A DNA stretch of 14,264 nucleotides, from positions 1 to 14,264 of the forward strand of contig CAYUYM010000083.1 in the NCBI GenBank assembly GCA_964449305.1, written 5' to 3'. The position numbers and the translations under genes are program-made. The notes under the pieces are model-generated. The model was not told where the DNA came from and searched no databases. It saw nothing but the letters and a program-made list of their open reading frames with translations. The first letter of the stretch is position 1. Each line of letters starts with the position of its first letter. Shown here one piece after another: positions 1 through 7,448 of this stretch. Origin of the DNA: CAYUYM01 sp964449305. GTDB lineage: Bacteria; Bacteroidota; Ignavibacteria; SZUA-365; CAYQST01.

Positions 1-447
1 GACCACCTGAAGGCGGGCTCCGCGGTGAGCACCGACATCACCGCCGCCCGCGGGCCGGCCCTCGGGCACCCCGACGCACCGGCGATCACGCCATGGGAGG
101 CGGGACGCCGACTGGCACGCATCACCCAGTCCCACCGCTTCACCCTGTTCGAGTATTTCGCCACCGACAAGGCCGGGCACGACAGGAGTCACGAGCATGC
201 ACACGCCGTCCTGCATGATGTGGACGAGCTCCTGCGCGGAGTCGTCGAAGGCATCGATCCGGAGGAGACGCTCGTGTGCATCACCTCCGACCACGGCAAC
301 CTTGAGGATCTCGGCACCAAGTCCCACACGCGCAACCGCGTCCCCGTCATCCTGTTTGGCAGGGACAGGGAGGTCGTTGCATCCACCATCCGCACCCTCT
401 CGCATATCACGCCGGCGCTGTGTAGATTTGTGACGTCACACAACTGA
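1..447 (+). CDS. Metalloenzyme of the alkaline phosphatase / phosphoglycerate mutase superfamily (C-terminal part)
   Basis: The reading frame is open from base 1, so the gene begins upstream of the window; the GTG at 25 is internal. The 148 visible residues carry the C-terminal metal-site motifs of the cofactor-independent phosphoglycerate mutase (iPGM) / alkaline phosphatase fold: an Asp-x3-His motif (ATDKAGHD), a Ser-Asp-His-Gly-Asn motif (SDHGN) and a Ser-His-Thr motif (KSHTRN). In iPGM the matching Asp, His, Asp-His and His residues bind two Mn or Zn ions. The nucleophilic Ser/Thr and the N-terminal metal ligands lie off the left edge, so the substrate (phosphosugar, phosphoglycerate or another phosphate ester) cannot be told. 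The spacing resembles the generic 'metalloenzyme domain' proteins of Chlorobi and Bacteroidota more than true GpmI. A cytoplasmic hydrolase or mutase is inferred. comEC follows after 10 bases, so the two are probably co-transcribed. Confidence 0.82.
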   Translation, partial: DHLKAGSAVSTDITAARGPALGHPDAPAITPWEAGRRLARITQSHRFTLFEYFATDKAGHDRSHEHAHAVLHDVDELLRGVVEGIDPEETLVCITSDHGNLEDLGTKSHTRNRVPVILFGRDREVVASTIRTLSHITPALCRFVTSHN

Positions 448-457
448 ACGGCACATC

Positions 458-2893
458 ATGGCTGTCTCCTTCCGGTCGCTCGCTGACCTTCCGGGCGTCA
501 AGGCTGCATTGGCCCTGTCCGGCGGCATTCTCCTCGCCGACGCCCTTCCCCACACGTGCCACCTCGCCCCTGCCGCGGGGCTGGCGCTGCTTTCCGCCTG
601 GCTGGCGGTGTGGATTGCCGGCAGAAGGCGCGGGCGCCGTCACGAGGCTCTCAGCGGCCTTCTGCTCATGGGGCTGCTGGCGGCAGCCGGCTGCGCGTGG
701 GCGGGGTGCTCGCTGGCGGATGTGGATGTGACGCTGCTCGCCCTGGCCGACACGCGCGAGCAGCACGAGCTCACCGTGGTCGTGACCGACGAGCCGCGAC
801 GTATGCCGACATCGATGGCATTCGATGCCCGCGTGCTCATGCTCCATGGCGACCGCGACACGCTCCTCCAGGCCAGGACGGTGGTCCGGTATTCCACCTC
901 GACGTACGACGCGGGCGACACCCTGGCCGACGTCCAGGTGGGTGACACGCTGCGCATCACGGCATCGATACGCACCCCGAGGCCGGCGGTCAACCTCCAT
1001 GGCTTCGATCACCGACGGTGGCTTGAACTCCAGGGAGTGACGGCGACGCTCGCCGTACACACGGGCGGCGGTCTCCGGATCACGGGCCGCCCATCGGGAC
1101 CGGCGCCCATCCGTGCGGCGCTGCTCGCGGTGCGGCGCCATGTGCGCCTCGCAATCCGGACGCACTTCCGCGGGGAGCGTGCGGATGTGATGGCGGGGCT
1201 GCTGCTGGGGGAGCGTGGCGGCATCGACGACGAGACGAACGAGGATTTCCGCAACGCCGGTGTCTATCACATCCTCTCGGTGTCGGGGTCGCATGTGGCG
1301 GTGGTGCTCATGGCGCTGTGGCTGGCACTCGGCCGCATGCGGCGCAGTGCGAAGACCTGGGTGGTGCTGCCGCTGCTGGTGTTCTACTCCGCCCTCACGG
1401 GAGGTGACGCCCCGGTGGTGCGATCCGTGGTGATGGCGGCGCTGCTGCTTGCGGGCACGGTGTGGCAGCGCATCACCAATCCCGTCAACGGTCTCGCCGT
1501 GGCTGCGATCGTGATCCTCATCATGCACCCGCTGGCACTGTTCGACATCGGCTTCCAATTGTCCTTCGCGGCGGTGTTCGCCCTGCTCGTCTTCCACCCC
1601 GTGGTGACGGCCTGGCTCGGGCGGGTGCTGCCGCGCGTCTCCGGCCATCCTGTCGCGGGCCGGATCGTGTCCCTTCTTGCCATGACCTTTGTGGCACAGG
1701 CGGGCACCACGCCTCTGATCATGGCTGTCTTCGGGCAGTTCAGCATCGCCTCCTTCGTGGCGAACCTCGTCGTCGTCCCCCTTGTCTCCCTCGTCATCGC
1801 CGCCTCGCTGCCGGCCCTGCTCACCTTCGGGCTTGGCTCCTGGCCCTCCTCGGCCTTTGCCGCCGTGGCGGATGCGGCCCTCGCGGGGGCGATGCAGGCC
1901 TCCGCCGTCTTCGCGCGGCTGCCGCTTGCCGTCGTCTCCACGGGGGTCTGGCCGGCGTGGGCGGCCATCGGGTTCACCGGGCTGTGGTTCTTCGTGTTCC
2001 ATTCCGCCGCGCGCATCCGGCAGCGGGCGGTGATCGCCGTGCTTGCCGCCGCCGCCGTCCTCGCACCGATGGCCATTCACGCCGTCCGCGTCGATCCCGG
2101 ACTCGTGGTGACCGCAGTGGACGTGGGGCAGGGGGACTGCATCCTCATCGAGACGCCGGGTGGCCGGCGCCTGCTGGTCGATGCCGGCCCCGGTGGCAGG
2201 TCGGGCGACGCCGGTCGGAAGGTGATCGTCCCATGGCTGCGGGCGCGCGGCATCACATCGCTCGACGTCCTCGTCATCACGCATCCGGACGACGACCATC
2301 TGGGCGGGGCCGCATCGCTGCTGTCCCTGGTCCGTGTCGGCGCGGTGTGGCGCAGCGGCGCATGGCCGTGCACGCCGGCGACACGGGCCTTCGATTCGCT
2401 GCTCGCCGCGCAGAGCGTGCCCGCCACGTCCCTGGTGGCGGGCGCCACGCCTCCGGTGGACAGCCTCCTGCGCATCCACGTGCTCTGGCCGGATTCCACG
2501 GAGGCGACAGCGCCGGCGTCCAATGCCACATCTCTCGTGCTCTGGCTCGTGCATGGATCGTGCTCCATCCTTCTGATGGGGGACGCAGAGGCGGAGGCCG
2601 AGCGGGCGATTGTCGAACGGCATGGTGCCTGGCTCGCCGGAAGCCTCATCAAACTGGGGCATCACGGCAGCCGCACCAGCAGCACGCCCGGGCTGCTCTC
2701 AGCCGTGCACCCGTCGCAGGTCGTCATCACCTGCGGACGGTTGAACCGCTTCCGGCATCCACATCGGGACGTGCTCCGCAGGCTGACGACGGCACGTGTA
2801 TTCCGGACCGACCTCGATGGCGCCGTGCGCTGCAGCAGCGACGGCCGGGGCATCACCGTGCACACCATGCTGGCAGGTGCGGCGGCAGACTGA
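458..2893 (+). CDS. comEC: ComEC/Rec2-type DNA internalisation channel protein
   Basis: This is an 811-residue polytopic inner-membrane protein with the full three-part ComEC layout. Residues ~15-90 hold several hydrophobic segments, followed by an OB-like soluble region (~100-215, DUF4131 type). The competence domain (~220-530) has the family signatures GLLLGERGG at 247-255 and HILSVSGSHV at 271-280, then many membrane segments. The C-terminal metallo-beta-lactamase-like domain starts at VTAVDVGQGD (551) and has HPDDDHLGG (609-617, metal ligands H609, D611, D613, H614) and GHHGSRTS (734-741). In naturally transformable bacteria ComEC carries single-stranded DNA across the inner membrane, and its lactamase-like domain has been proposed to degrade the non-transported strand. 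All expected motifs are intact, so it looks functional. No other competence gene is visible here, so actual transformability is not shown. The ATG at 458 lacks a clear Shine-Dalgarno sequence and probably relies on read-through from the upstream gene. Confidence 0.96.
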   Translation: MAVSFRSLADLPGVKAALALSGGILLADALPHTCHLAPAAGLALLSAWLAVWIAGRRRGRRHEALSGLLLMGLLAAAGCAWAGCSLADVDVTLLALADTREQHELTVVVTDEPRRMPTSMAFDARVLMLHGDRDTLLQARTVVRYSTSTYDAGDTLADVQVGDTLRITASIRTPRPAVNLHGFDHRRWLELQGVTATLAVHTGGGLRITGRPSGPAPIRAALLAVRRHVRLAIRTHFRGERADVMAGLLLGERGGIDDETNEDFRNAGVYHILSVSGSHVAVVLMALWLALGRMRRSAKTWVVLPLLVFYSALTGGDAPVVRSVVMAALLLAGTVWQRITNPVNGLAVAAIVILIMHPLALFDIGFQLSFAAVFALLVFHPVVTAWLGRVLPRVSGHPVAGRIVSLLAMTFVAQAGTTPLIMAVFGQFSIASFVANLVVVPLVSLVIAASLPALLTFGLGSWPSSAFAAVADAALAGAMQASAVFARLPLAVVSTGVWPAWAAIGFTGLWFFVFHSAARIRQRAVIAVLAAAAVLAPMAIHAVRVDPGLVVTAVDVGQGDCILIETPGGRRLLVDAGPGGRSGDAGRKVIVPWLRARGITSLDVLVITHPDDDHLGGAASLLSLVRVGAVWRSGAWPCTPATRAFDSLLAAQSVPATSLVAGATPPVDSLLRIHVLWPDSTEATAPASNATSLVLWLVHGSCSILLMGDAEAEAERAIVERHGAWLAGSLIKLGHHGSRTSSTPGLLSAVHPSQVVITCGRLNRFRHPHRDVLRRLTTARVFRTDLDGAVRCSSDGRGITVHTMLAGAAAD

Positions 2894-3021
2894 CTCCATG
2901 GATGCATCCGCGTGTTCCTGGCGTGAAAGGTGCATGTGTCAGGAGATGGGGTTCTGTGGCTGGTGGCAGGTTGTCAGGTCATGGTGTCCGATCTCCGCCA
3001 TCGCACGATTCGAAAAACTCA

Positions 3022-3032
3022 GGAAAATTTCC
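3022..3032. promoter_or_regulatory. Short dyad (GGAAAATTTCC) in the A+T-rich leader of the 3056 gene
   Basis: The 162-base gap between comEC and the gene at 3056 holds an A+T-rich patch (27 G/C in the 60 bases 3001-3060, against 44 of 60 at 2581-2640 in comEC). Within it GGAAA and TTTCC face each other across one A. Its place 24 bases before the ATG suits an operator or promoter element for a gene with its own transcription start. No clear -35/-10 pair or Bacteroidota-type -33/-7 pair could be assigned, so this is only a candidate. Confidence 0.2.
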
Positions 3033-3055
3033 GATGTTCGATCATCCTTGGACGC

Positions 3056-3787
3056 ATGACGACGTTGGTCCATCGAGGTCCTGTCAGTCACCCCTCCTTA
3101 CGCATGCAGCAGCAACTCATCGAAATCGCTTCGTGGCGCATCATCAGCGAACTCCAGAACCTGTACCCGGACAGGTTCTTCGTCATCGAGACACATCCTG
3201 GTGGTGGGCTGTACGATTGCCTGTCGATCCACGAATCCGCGACAGAGGAGTGCGTCGCACATCTGAACCGGGCGGGGAGTTTCATGACCACGAACGGCAG
3301 ACATCTCGGCAAGGTGTGGAAGGACATGATGAACAGCAGCGATCCAGCCCCCATCGTCGAGGCGATGCGCGTGCGCATGGGCTGGCGAAGGATCCACGAT
3401 ACTCCACCACCGACGCCGTTCTCCGTCATCTATGATTTCATCGCCACGTTTCTCATGCATGCCACCTTTGGTGCATGCCGCTGGGAGTGCCGCAACGGCT
3501 TTCATGACACGACGGGTTACGGCAGTGGTGTGCGCAGTGATTTCCTGCACTTCCCGGAGGTGCAGCACCGCCTGCTGAAACAGGGGGACCATGGCATGAA
3601 CGGTCAACCGGCCTACGGATACTGGTTTGTACGACGCAACGGGGATCCGCGCATGTGCATCGATCAGGATGGAACGGTGTGGATCAGGGGGACGGATGCG
3701 TCCACGCGTGTGTGGGACATGTACCAGGATCGCGGTGAGCACATGTGGTCCACGGTCATCTCGATCGCAGGATCGCTCATGTCATGA
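3056..3787 (+). CDS. Uncharacterised 243-residue protein, possibly TY-Chap2-like
   Basis: I cannot assign a function. The N-terminal half has a distinctive motif, IETHPGGGLYDCLSI (residues ~43-57), after a helical start (QQQLIEIASWRIISELQNLYPD). I recall this motif from actinobacterial proteins that NCBI labels TY-Chap2 putative peptide chaperones, a recollection I could not check. The C-terminal half is Trp/Tyr-rich (YGYWFVRRNGDP, TVWIRG, VWDMYQDRGEHMW) and looks like beta strands, which fits a chaperone-like alpha/beta fold. No signal peptide or membrane span is seen. The ATG at 3056 is preferred over an in-frame ATG at 2930 because the intervening translation (Arg-rich, reading through the A+T-rich leader) does not look like protein. 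The gene is A+T-richer than its neighbours, has its own leader, and ends in TCATGA, sharing bases with the stop of the convergent gene. Acquisition by transfer is an inference from composition only. Confidence 0.78.
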   Translation: MTTLVHRGPVSHPSLRMQQQLIEIASWRIISELQNLYPDRFFVIETHPGGGLYDCLSIHESATEECVAHLNRAGSFMTTNGRHLGKVWKDMMNSSDPAPIVEAMRVRMGWRRIHDTPPPTPFSVIYDFIATFLMHATFGACRWECRNGFHDTTGYGSGVRSDFLHFPEVQHRLLKQGDHGMNGQPAYGYWFVRRNGDPRMCIDQDGTVWIRGTDASTRVWDMYQDRGEHMWSTVISIAGSLMS

Positions 3788-4681
3788 AACGGTGTGCGGT
3801 GCGTGCCGCGCAAGCACGTGGACAAGGAGCAAGCCGAATCCCAGAGCCACCGTTGCCGCCACGCCGCCCTCGAGTCCGAACGCCCCACCCGTGAGCCAGG
3901 GGGCGCCTACAGCGGTGCTGATCAACATGGACGGTTCCGTCATACCGCTCACGGGGAGGCCGATGATGGTCCCGAGGCAGAGATTCCATCCGAAGTGCAG
4001 GCCGATGGGCAGCCAGAGAGCGCCGGAGCGCATGCGGGCCTGCCCAAGCCAGACGCCCGCAAGCGTGATGTTCACCAGCCCCCATGGCGTGACCCCCGGG
4101 TTCCCCACGTGCAGCGCCGCGAACACCAGGGCGGTGATGATGGTGGCGGGCCATGCACGGAACGCATCGGACAGTGCGAGCCAGGGGTGCCCGCGCATGA
4201 GGATCTCCTCGGTGGCCGCGACGAGCACGAAGAATGCGGCGCTCGCAATCAGGGTGGGGAGCAGAGGGCCCCAGGCGACGGGCGCGGGACGCACGTCGAT
4301 GGCGCCGAGGGCGATGAGGATGCCCCAGGGGGCGAGGACGAGCCCGATGCCAGCTCCGGTGCCGAGCAGGACATCCAGCAGGATGCGGCCGCGGGGGAAG
4401 CCCAGGCTCCGCATCGGCAGGCCATCCACAAGAATGCCGGCCACGGCTGTGGCGCTCATGACGGCGAGGAAGAACACGATCTGCCACTGGTGATGGACGG
4501 GCAGGGGGATGGGGAGGAACATCTCCAGAATGAACCAGAAGATGAATCCCGTGAGGAGCGCCATTGTGAACACCAGCAGTCGCCATGGTGTCCGCACTCG
4601 TCCACCGCTTTTCCACCACGTGGATGCGGGCTCAGGCGGCATGGATGATGTGGTCACGGTGTCAGTGGTCGGTTCTTCCAT
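3782..4681 (-). CDS. CPBP-family intramembrane glutamic endopeptidase (CAAX protease-like)
   Basis: A 299-residue polytopic membrane protein with the three signatures of the CPBP (CAAX proteases and bacteriocin-processing enzymes, Abi) family: EExxxR as E158 E159 to R163 within ATEEILMRG, HxxxN-type H191 and N194 (ALHVGNP), and H229 with N233 (HFGWNL). These residues form the membrane-embedded glutamate protease site in the Rce1 family. About seven hydrophobic segments lie at ~36-58, 66-85, 101-127, 139-157, 178-192, 202-215 and 273-291. The ATG at 4681 is preferred to an upstream in-frame ATG at 4885: it has a strong Shine-Dalgarno run (GGAAAGGG, complement of 4685-4692), and the longer N-terminus would be an Arg/Pro-rich shadow of the glycosyltransferase. 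It overlaps that gene by 28 bases and is the last gene of the minus-strand operon. Members of the family process or protect against peptides, but the substrate here is unknown. Confidence 0.9.
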   Translation of the reverse strand: MEEPTTDTVTTSSMPPEPASTWWKSGGRVRTPWRLLVFTMALLTGFIFWFILEMFLPIPLPVHHQWQIVFFLAVMSATAVAGILVDGLPMRSLGFPRGRILLDVLLGTGAGIGLVLAPWGILIALGAIDVRPAPVAWGPLLPTLIASAAFFVLVAATEEILMRGHPWLALSDAFRAWPATIITALVFAALHVGNPGVTPWGLVNITLAGVWLGQARMRSGALWLPIGLHFGWNLCLGTIIGLPVSGMTEPSMLISTAVGAPWLTGGAFGLEGGVAATVALGFGLLLVHVLARHAPHTVS

Positions 4682-5790
4682 GATCCCTTTCCGAGGATGC
4701 CGAGCAGTGTGGAGATGACGATGTACGGTGGGTGGAGGAGCGCGGCGACGAGGAGATCGGGGAGACGCACAGGCTGGTGGAGCAGGCGCGCGGTGGCGAT
4801 CACCACGGTGGTCTCGGCCACGGAGCCGACAGCGAACAGGAAGGCGAAGACGGCCAGCCCGACGGGGGATGATGCCAGCACCCATGGTCCGAGCGAGAGG
4901 AGGAGGAAGTAGGAGAACAGCAGCACCAGGAAGGCGATGAAGCGGCCGTCGGTGTAGTGCACCGTCTTCGATGCCCAGCGCTGCCGCTGACGCAGGAAGG
5001 CGGTGAATGAGCGCGCGGGGTCCGTCTCGACCACGGCATCCGGTGTGGAGGCGAAATCCGCCCGCCCTCCGAGCTCCTCCACGATGCGGTGCAGGAGAAA
5101 CTCATCGTCGCCGGAGGCGATCCGATCATTGCCCGCATACCCACCCGCGTCGATGAAGGTGCGACGCCGGTAGGCGAGGTTGGCGCCGTTGCAGAGGCGT
5201 GGATGGCCGATGCCGATGAAGCCCGCCCCGATGCCGACGAGTCCGAGAAACTCGAGGGCCTGGATGCGTGCGAACAGCGTGCGTCGATCGCCATACACGA
5301 CGGGGCCCGAGACGATGTCGGTGTCCGGTGTGAAGGTGCCCACCATCGTCCGCACCCAGGCAGGTCGGTGACGGCAATCCGCATCGGTGGTGAGCACGAT
5401 GTCGGCATCGCAGTGCATCACCCCCGTGGTGATTGCGCCCTTCTTGCCCGGTGTGCCGGTGTTTGTCAGCACATGGAAGCGCTCGTCACCGGCGGTCGCC
5501 GCACGGGCAATGGCGCCGGTGTCGTCCTGTGATGCGTCGTCCACCAGGATGAAGCGCATGCGGTCGTGCGGGTGATCCTGCGCGGCGAGGGAGGCGATGC
5601 AGTCCTTGATGGTGGATGCCTCGTTGCGCATGGCGACGACGACGGCGACACGCGGAGGCGGCGCCGATGCGGTGACGGCCCCGTCGCCCGGCGATGGAAG
5701 CCAGCGCAGCCCCTGCCGCATCCGCGCGAGGAAGAGGAGGAACACGGATTCCAGGGCCGCGAGAAAGGTCAGGACGATGAAGGCGATCAT
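4654..5790 (-). CDS. Membrane-anchored family 2 glycosyltransferase
   Basis: A 378-residue GT-A fold enzyme. A membrane segment at ~3-22 precedes the catalytic domain, which runs from RVAVVVAMRNEAS (47) with VDDASQDDT (83-91, nucleotide-binding Asp), a DxD-type TTDADC (134-139, D136/D138), an acidic SGDDEFLL (227-233, probable catalytic base region) and QRQRW (268-272), matching the Q(Q/R)xRW motif of processive or polyprenol-linked GT2 enzymes. At least two further hydrophobic stretches (~284-306 and ~308-336) and a C-terminal one (~344-366) anchor it in the inner membrane. It probably transfers a nucleotide-sugar to a lipid or growing surface glycan on the cytoplasmic face; neither donor nor acceptor can be read from sequence. 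Its start overlaps the stop of the flippase-like gene in an ATGA, and a GGGGAG lies just upstream. This suggests translational coupling with a protein that may move its product. Confidence 0.91.
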   Translation of the reverse strand: MIAFIVLTFLAALESVFLLFLARMRQGLRWLPSPGDGAVTASAPPPRVAVVVAMRNEASTIKDCIASLAAQDHPHDRMRFILVDDASQDDTGAIARAATAGDERFHVLTNTGTPGKKGAITTGVMHCDADIVLTTDADCRHRPAWVRTMVGTFTPDTDIVSGPVVYGDRRTLFARIQALEFLGLVGIGAGFIGIGHPRLCNGANLAYRRRTFIDAGGYAGNDRIASGDDEFLLHRIVEELGGRADFASTPDAVVETDPARSFTAFLRQRQRWASKTVHYTDGRFIAFLVLLFSYFLLLSLGPWVLASSPVGLAVFAFLFAVGSVAETTVVIATARLLHQPVRLPDLLVAALLHPPYIVISTLLGILGKGSWKNRPLTP

Positions 5791-6758
5791 GCGCGACGCT
5801 CCCCACGGAAGGCATGCCTGAGGAAGAGGATCCCCACCAGCCCCGGCAGCACGATGTTGATGGTGAACAGCAGAAGCGAGGCGTTGAAGGCCGCAGCCGG
5901 CGCATAGCCCAGCCGGGAGAGAACAAGCACAGCCGCACCCTCGCGTATGCCAAGCTCCCCCACTGTGACGGGCGGGATGATGGTCTTCATGAACATCACC
6001 GTTGTGACGCCCACCACCGCTGTGAACGGATCAACCGGACCGAAGGCGGCGAGGAGCACACAGAACTGTGTGGTGAAGGTGGCAAGGAAGAGCGCCGAGA
6101 GAAGGAGGAGGAGAAGGAAATCCCGGATGCGGAAGCGGTCGATGGCCTCGAGCGCGGCGCAGATCCTGTCCACCGTCCTCCAACGCCCGCGGTGCCGCTG
6201 CATGCGCGGCAACACGAGTGCGGGCATGAAGAGGGCGGCAAGCCCCGCGGCGATGCCTGCGGCGACGGGGAGGCTGATGACAATCCACCCCTGCACGGCG
6301 GAGCCGCCGAGCTGCAGGAAGAGGGGCGTGGCCACGGCGCCTGCGGCGAGCGTCATGATCAGCGTGAAGAACTTGTCCAGGGCCGTGAGACCCAGGACCA
6401 CGCTCGGGCGTGCGCCGGGGATGGACCATGCCCGCCCGCCGAATTCCCCGAGCCGCGCCGGTGTGGCGGCACCGAGGGAGAGGCCGACGAAGAGCGAGGC
6501 GAGAATGCTGCGATCCTCCACTCCAGGTGTGGTGCGGCGGACGATGGCGCGCCACTTGAGGAACTGCAATCCGATGTTGGGGACGAGCAGCCCGAGCGCA
6601 AGGAGGATGGGAAGCGGTGCGGCGGTGGAGAACGATGCGGCGATGTCGCCGGGGCGGATGATGAGGGCGAGGGAGGTGAGCACCGTGACAGCGAGCACGG
6701 CCTGCACCGTCCGTCGCCACCATGGCTGTCGGGCATGTGGCACGGATCCGGCGGTCAC
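5787..6758 (-). CDS. Flippase-like integral membrane protein (UPF0104 / LPG-synthase transmembrane-domain type)
   Basis: A 323-residue protein with about eight hydrophobic segments (roughly 18-34, 48-66, 86-98, 120-150, 156-183, 213-239, 246-262, 290-314). It carries the two family landmarks: TPARLGEFGGRAW (99-111), matching the G-R-x-G-E loop, and TVGELGIREGA (265-275), matching the conserved G-x-L-G-x-R-E-G motif. This fold is the transmembrane half of lysylphosphatidylglycerol synthase (MprF), where it acts as a lipid flippase. Stand-alone versions occur widely beside glycosyltransferases and are called flippase-like without proven substrates. There is no soluble lysyl-transferase domain, so it is not MprF itself. 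The start is a GTG at 6758, 9 bases after the preceding gene, with no clear ribosome site. The exact start is therefore the least certain part of the call. Confidence 0.87.
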   Translation of the reverse strand: MTAGSVPHARQPWWRRTVQAVLAVTVLTSLALIIRPGDIAASFSTAAPLPILLALGLLVPNIGLQFLKWRAIVRRTTPGVEDRSILASLFVGLSLGAATPARLGEFGGRAWSIPGARPSVVLGLTALDKFFTLIMTLAAGAVATPLFLQLGGSAVQGWIVISLPVAAGIAAGLAALFMPALVLPRMQRHRGRWRTVDRICAALEAIDRFRIRDFLLLLLLSALFLATFTTQFCVLLAAFGPVDPFTAVVGVTTVMFMKTIIPPVTVGELGIREGAAVLVLSRLGYAPAAAFNASLLLFTINIVLPGLVGILFLRHAFRGERRA

Positions 6759-6767
6759 GGCCGCGTG

Positions 6768-7448
6768 TCAGATTTCGAGGATGAAGACATTGAGCTGCGG
6801 GAGGAACACGATGTAGAGGAGCCACAACACGATGCTGATGGAGACGGGGATGGCGAAGTTGTCGTCGATGATGCCGAAGGAGAACACTTCCGACACCGCG
6901 CCCACCACCGCGGCCACCCCTGCGATGATGTACTCGCCCGGCAGATACGCCACCTTCGGAGAGAGGAGGATGACGACCCATGCGGAGAGGATGAAGGCGG
7001 TCGAACCCTCGATCGATTTGTCCCGGTATCTCCGCGTGCCGTATCGCCGGCCGATGAGGGCGGCCATGGTGTCGGAGATGATGAGGATGGCGAAGGCGGT
7101 GACGACGATGAGCTTCGGGAAGACGAGCACGCAGAAGGTGGCGGAGATGAGCACCCACGACGCGCCATTGAGCGTCTTCTTGCCGGGTGTCTTCTCATGC
7201 GTGCGGAGCATGGAGCCGAAGATCTTCTTGTAGAGCCGGAACGTCGGTTCGTGGAAAAGCCGGAGCACGTCGCCAATGAGAAATGCGGCGGTCATGGGCA
7301 GCAGCAGCGTGAGGATCATCGGCTTCGACATGAAGTAGTAGCCCACGGGAATCGACAGGGAGCACATGTGGATGGCCTTTCGCAGCAGTTCGTTGCGATA
7401 GTCCACCGTGTTGTGCGGGGAGGTGGCGACGTCCCGTCCCGCCGTCAT
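6768..7448 (-). CDS. Diacylglycerol/polyprenol kinase family protein (SEC59/VTE5-like)
   Basis: A 226-residue polytopic membrane protein resembling the CTP-dependent lipid kinase family that includes yeast Sec59 dolichol kinase, plant VTE5 phytol kinase and yeast Dgk1. Motifs in order: ELLRKAIHM (20-28), the N-terminal R-K-x2-H signature; KTLNGASWVL (91-100), the substrate-loop region; ISDTMAALIGRRYG (124-137); a KSIEGS motif (144-149); and SEVFSFGIIDDNFAIP (186-201), matching the family's closing E...DDN...P segment. About six or seven hydrophobic helices fill the rest. It would phosphorylate a membrane alcohol such as diacylglycerol or polyprenol; which one is unknown. Automated pipelines often call these phosphatidate cytidylyltransferases, but the motifs favour a kinase over CdsA. 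The ATG at 7448 overlaps the ftsH stop as ATGA, and the flippase-like gene follows 9 bases on. Confidence 0.87.
   Translation of the reverse strand: MTAGRDVATSPHNTVDYRNELLRKAIHMCSLSIPVGYYFMSKPMILTLLLPMTAAFLIGDVLRLFHEPTFRLYKKIFGSMLRTHEKTPGKKTLNGASWVLISATFCVLVFPKLIVVTAFAILIISDTMAALIGRRYGTRRYRDKSIEGSTAFILSAWVVILLSPKVAYLPGEYIIAGVAAVVGAVSEVFSFGIIDDNFAIPVSISIVLWLLYIVFLPQLNVFILEI

Noticed and set aside
407..2665. Very long antisense open frame (752 codons) opposite comEC
   Set aside because: Its translation is Arg/His/Gly/Asp-rich with no motif, while the plus strand encodes intact ComEC. Stop-free antisense frames are expected in G+C-rich genes.
2900..2909. 10-base palindrome GGATGCATCC just after comEC, as a terminator
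   Set aside because: It has no loop, modest stability and no following T-run. It might be a protein-binding site, but nothing supports that.
4682..4885. 68-residue N-terminal extension of the CPBP protease
   Set aside because: It is Arg/Pro/His-rich, lies inside the glycosyltransferase gene, and a strong ribosome site marks the 4681 ATG.
6768..7448. Annotation of this gene as phosphatidate cytidylyltransferase CdsA
   Set aside because: The length (226) and the R-K-x2-H, EGS and DDN motifs fit the polyprenol/diacylglycerol kinase branch; the CdsA C-terminal signature is not seen.
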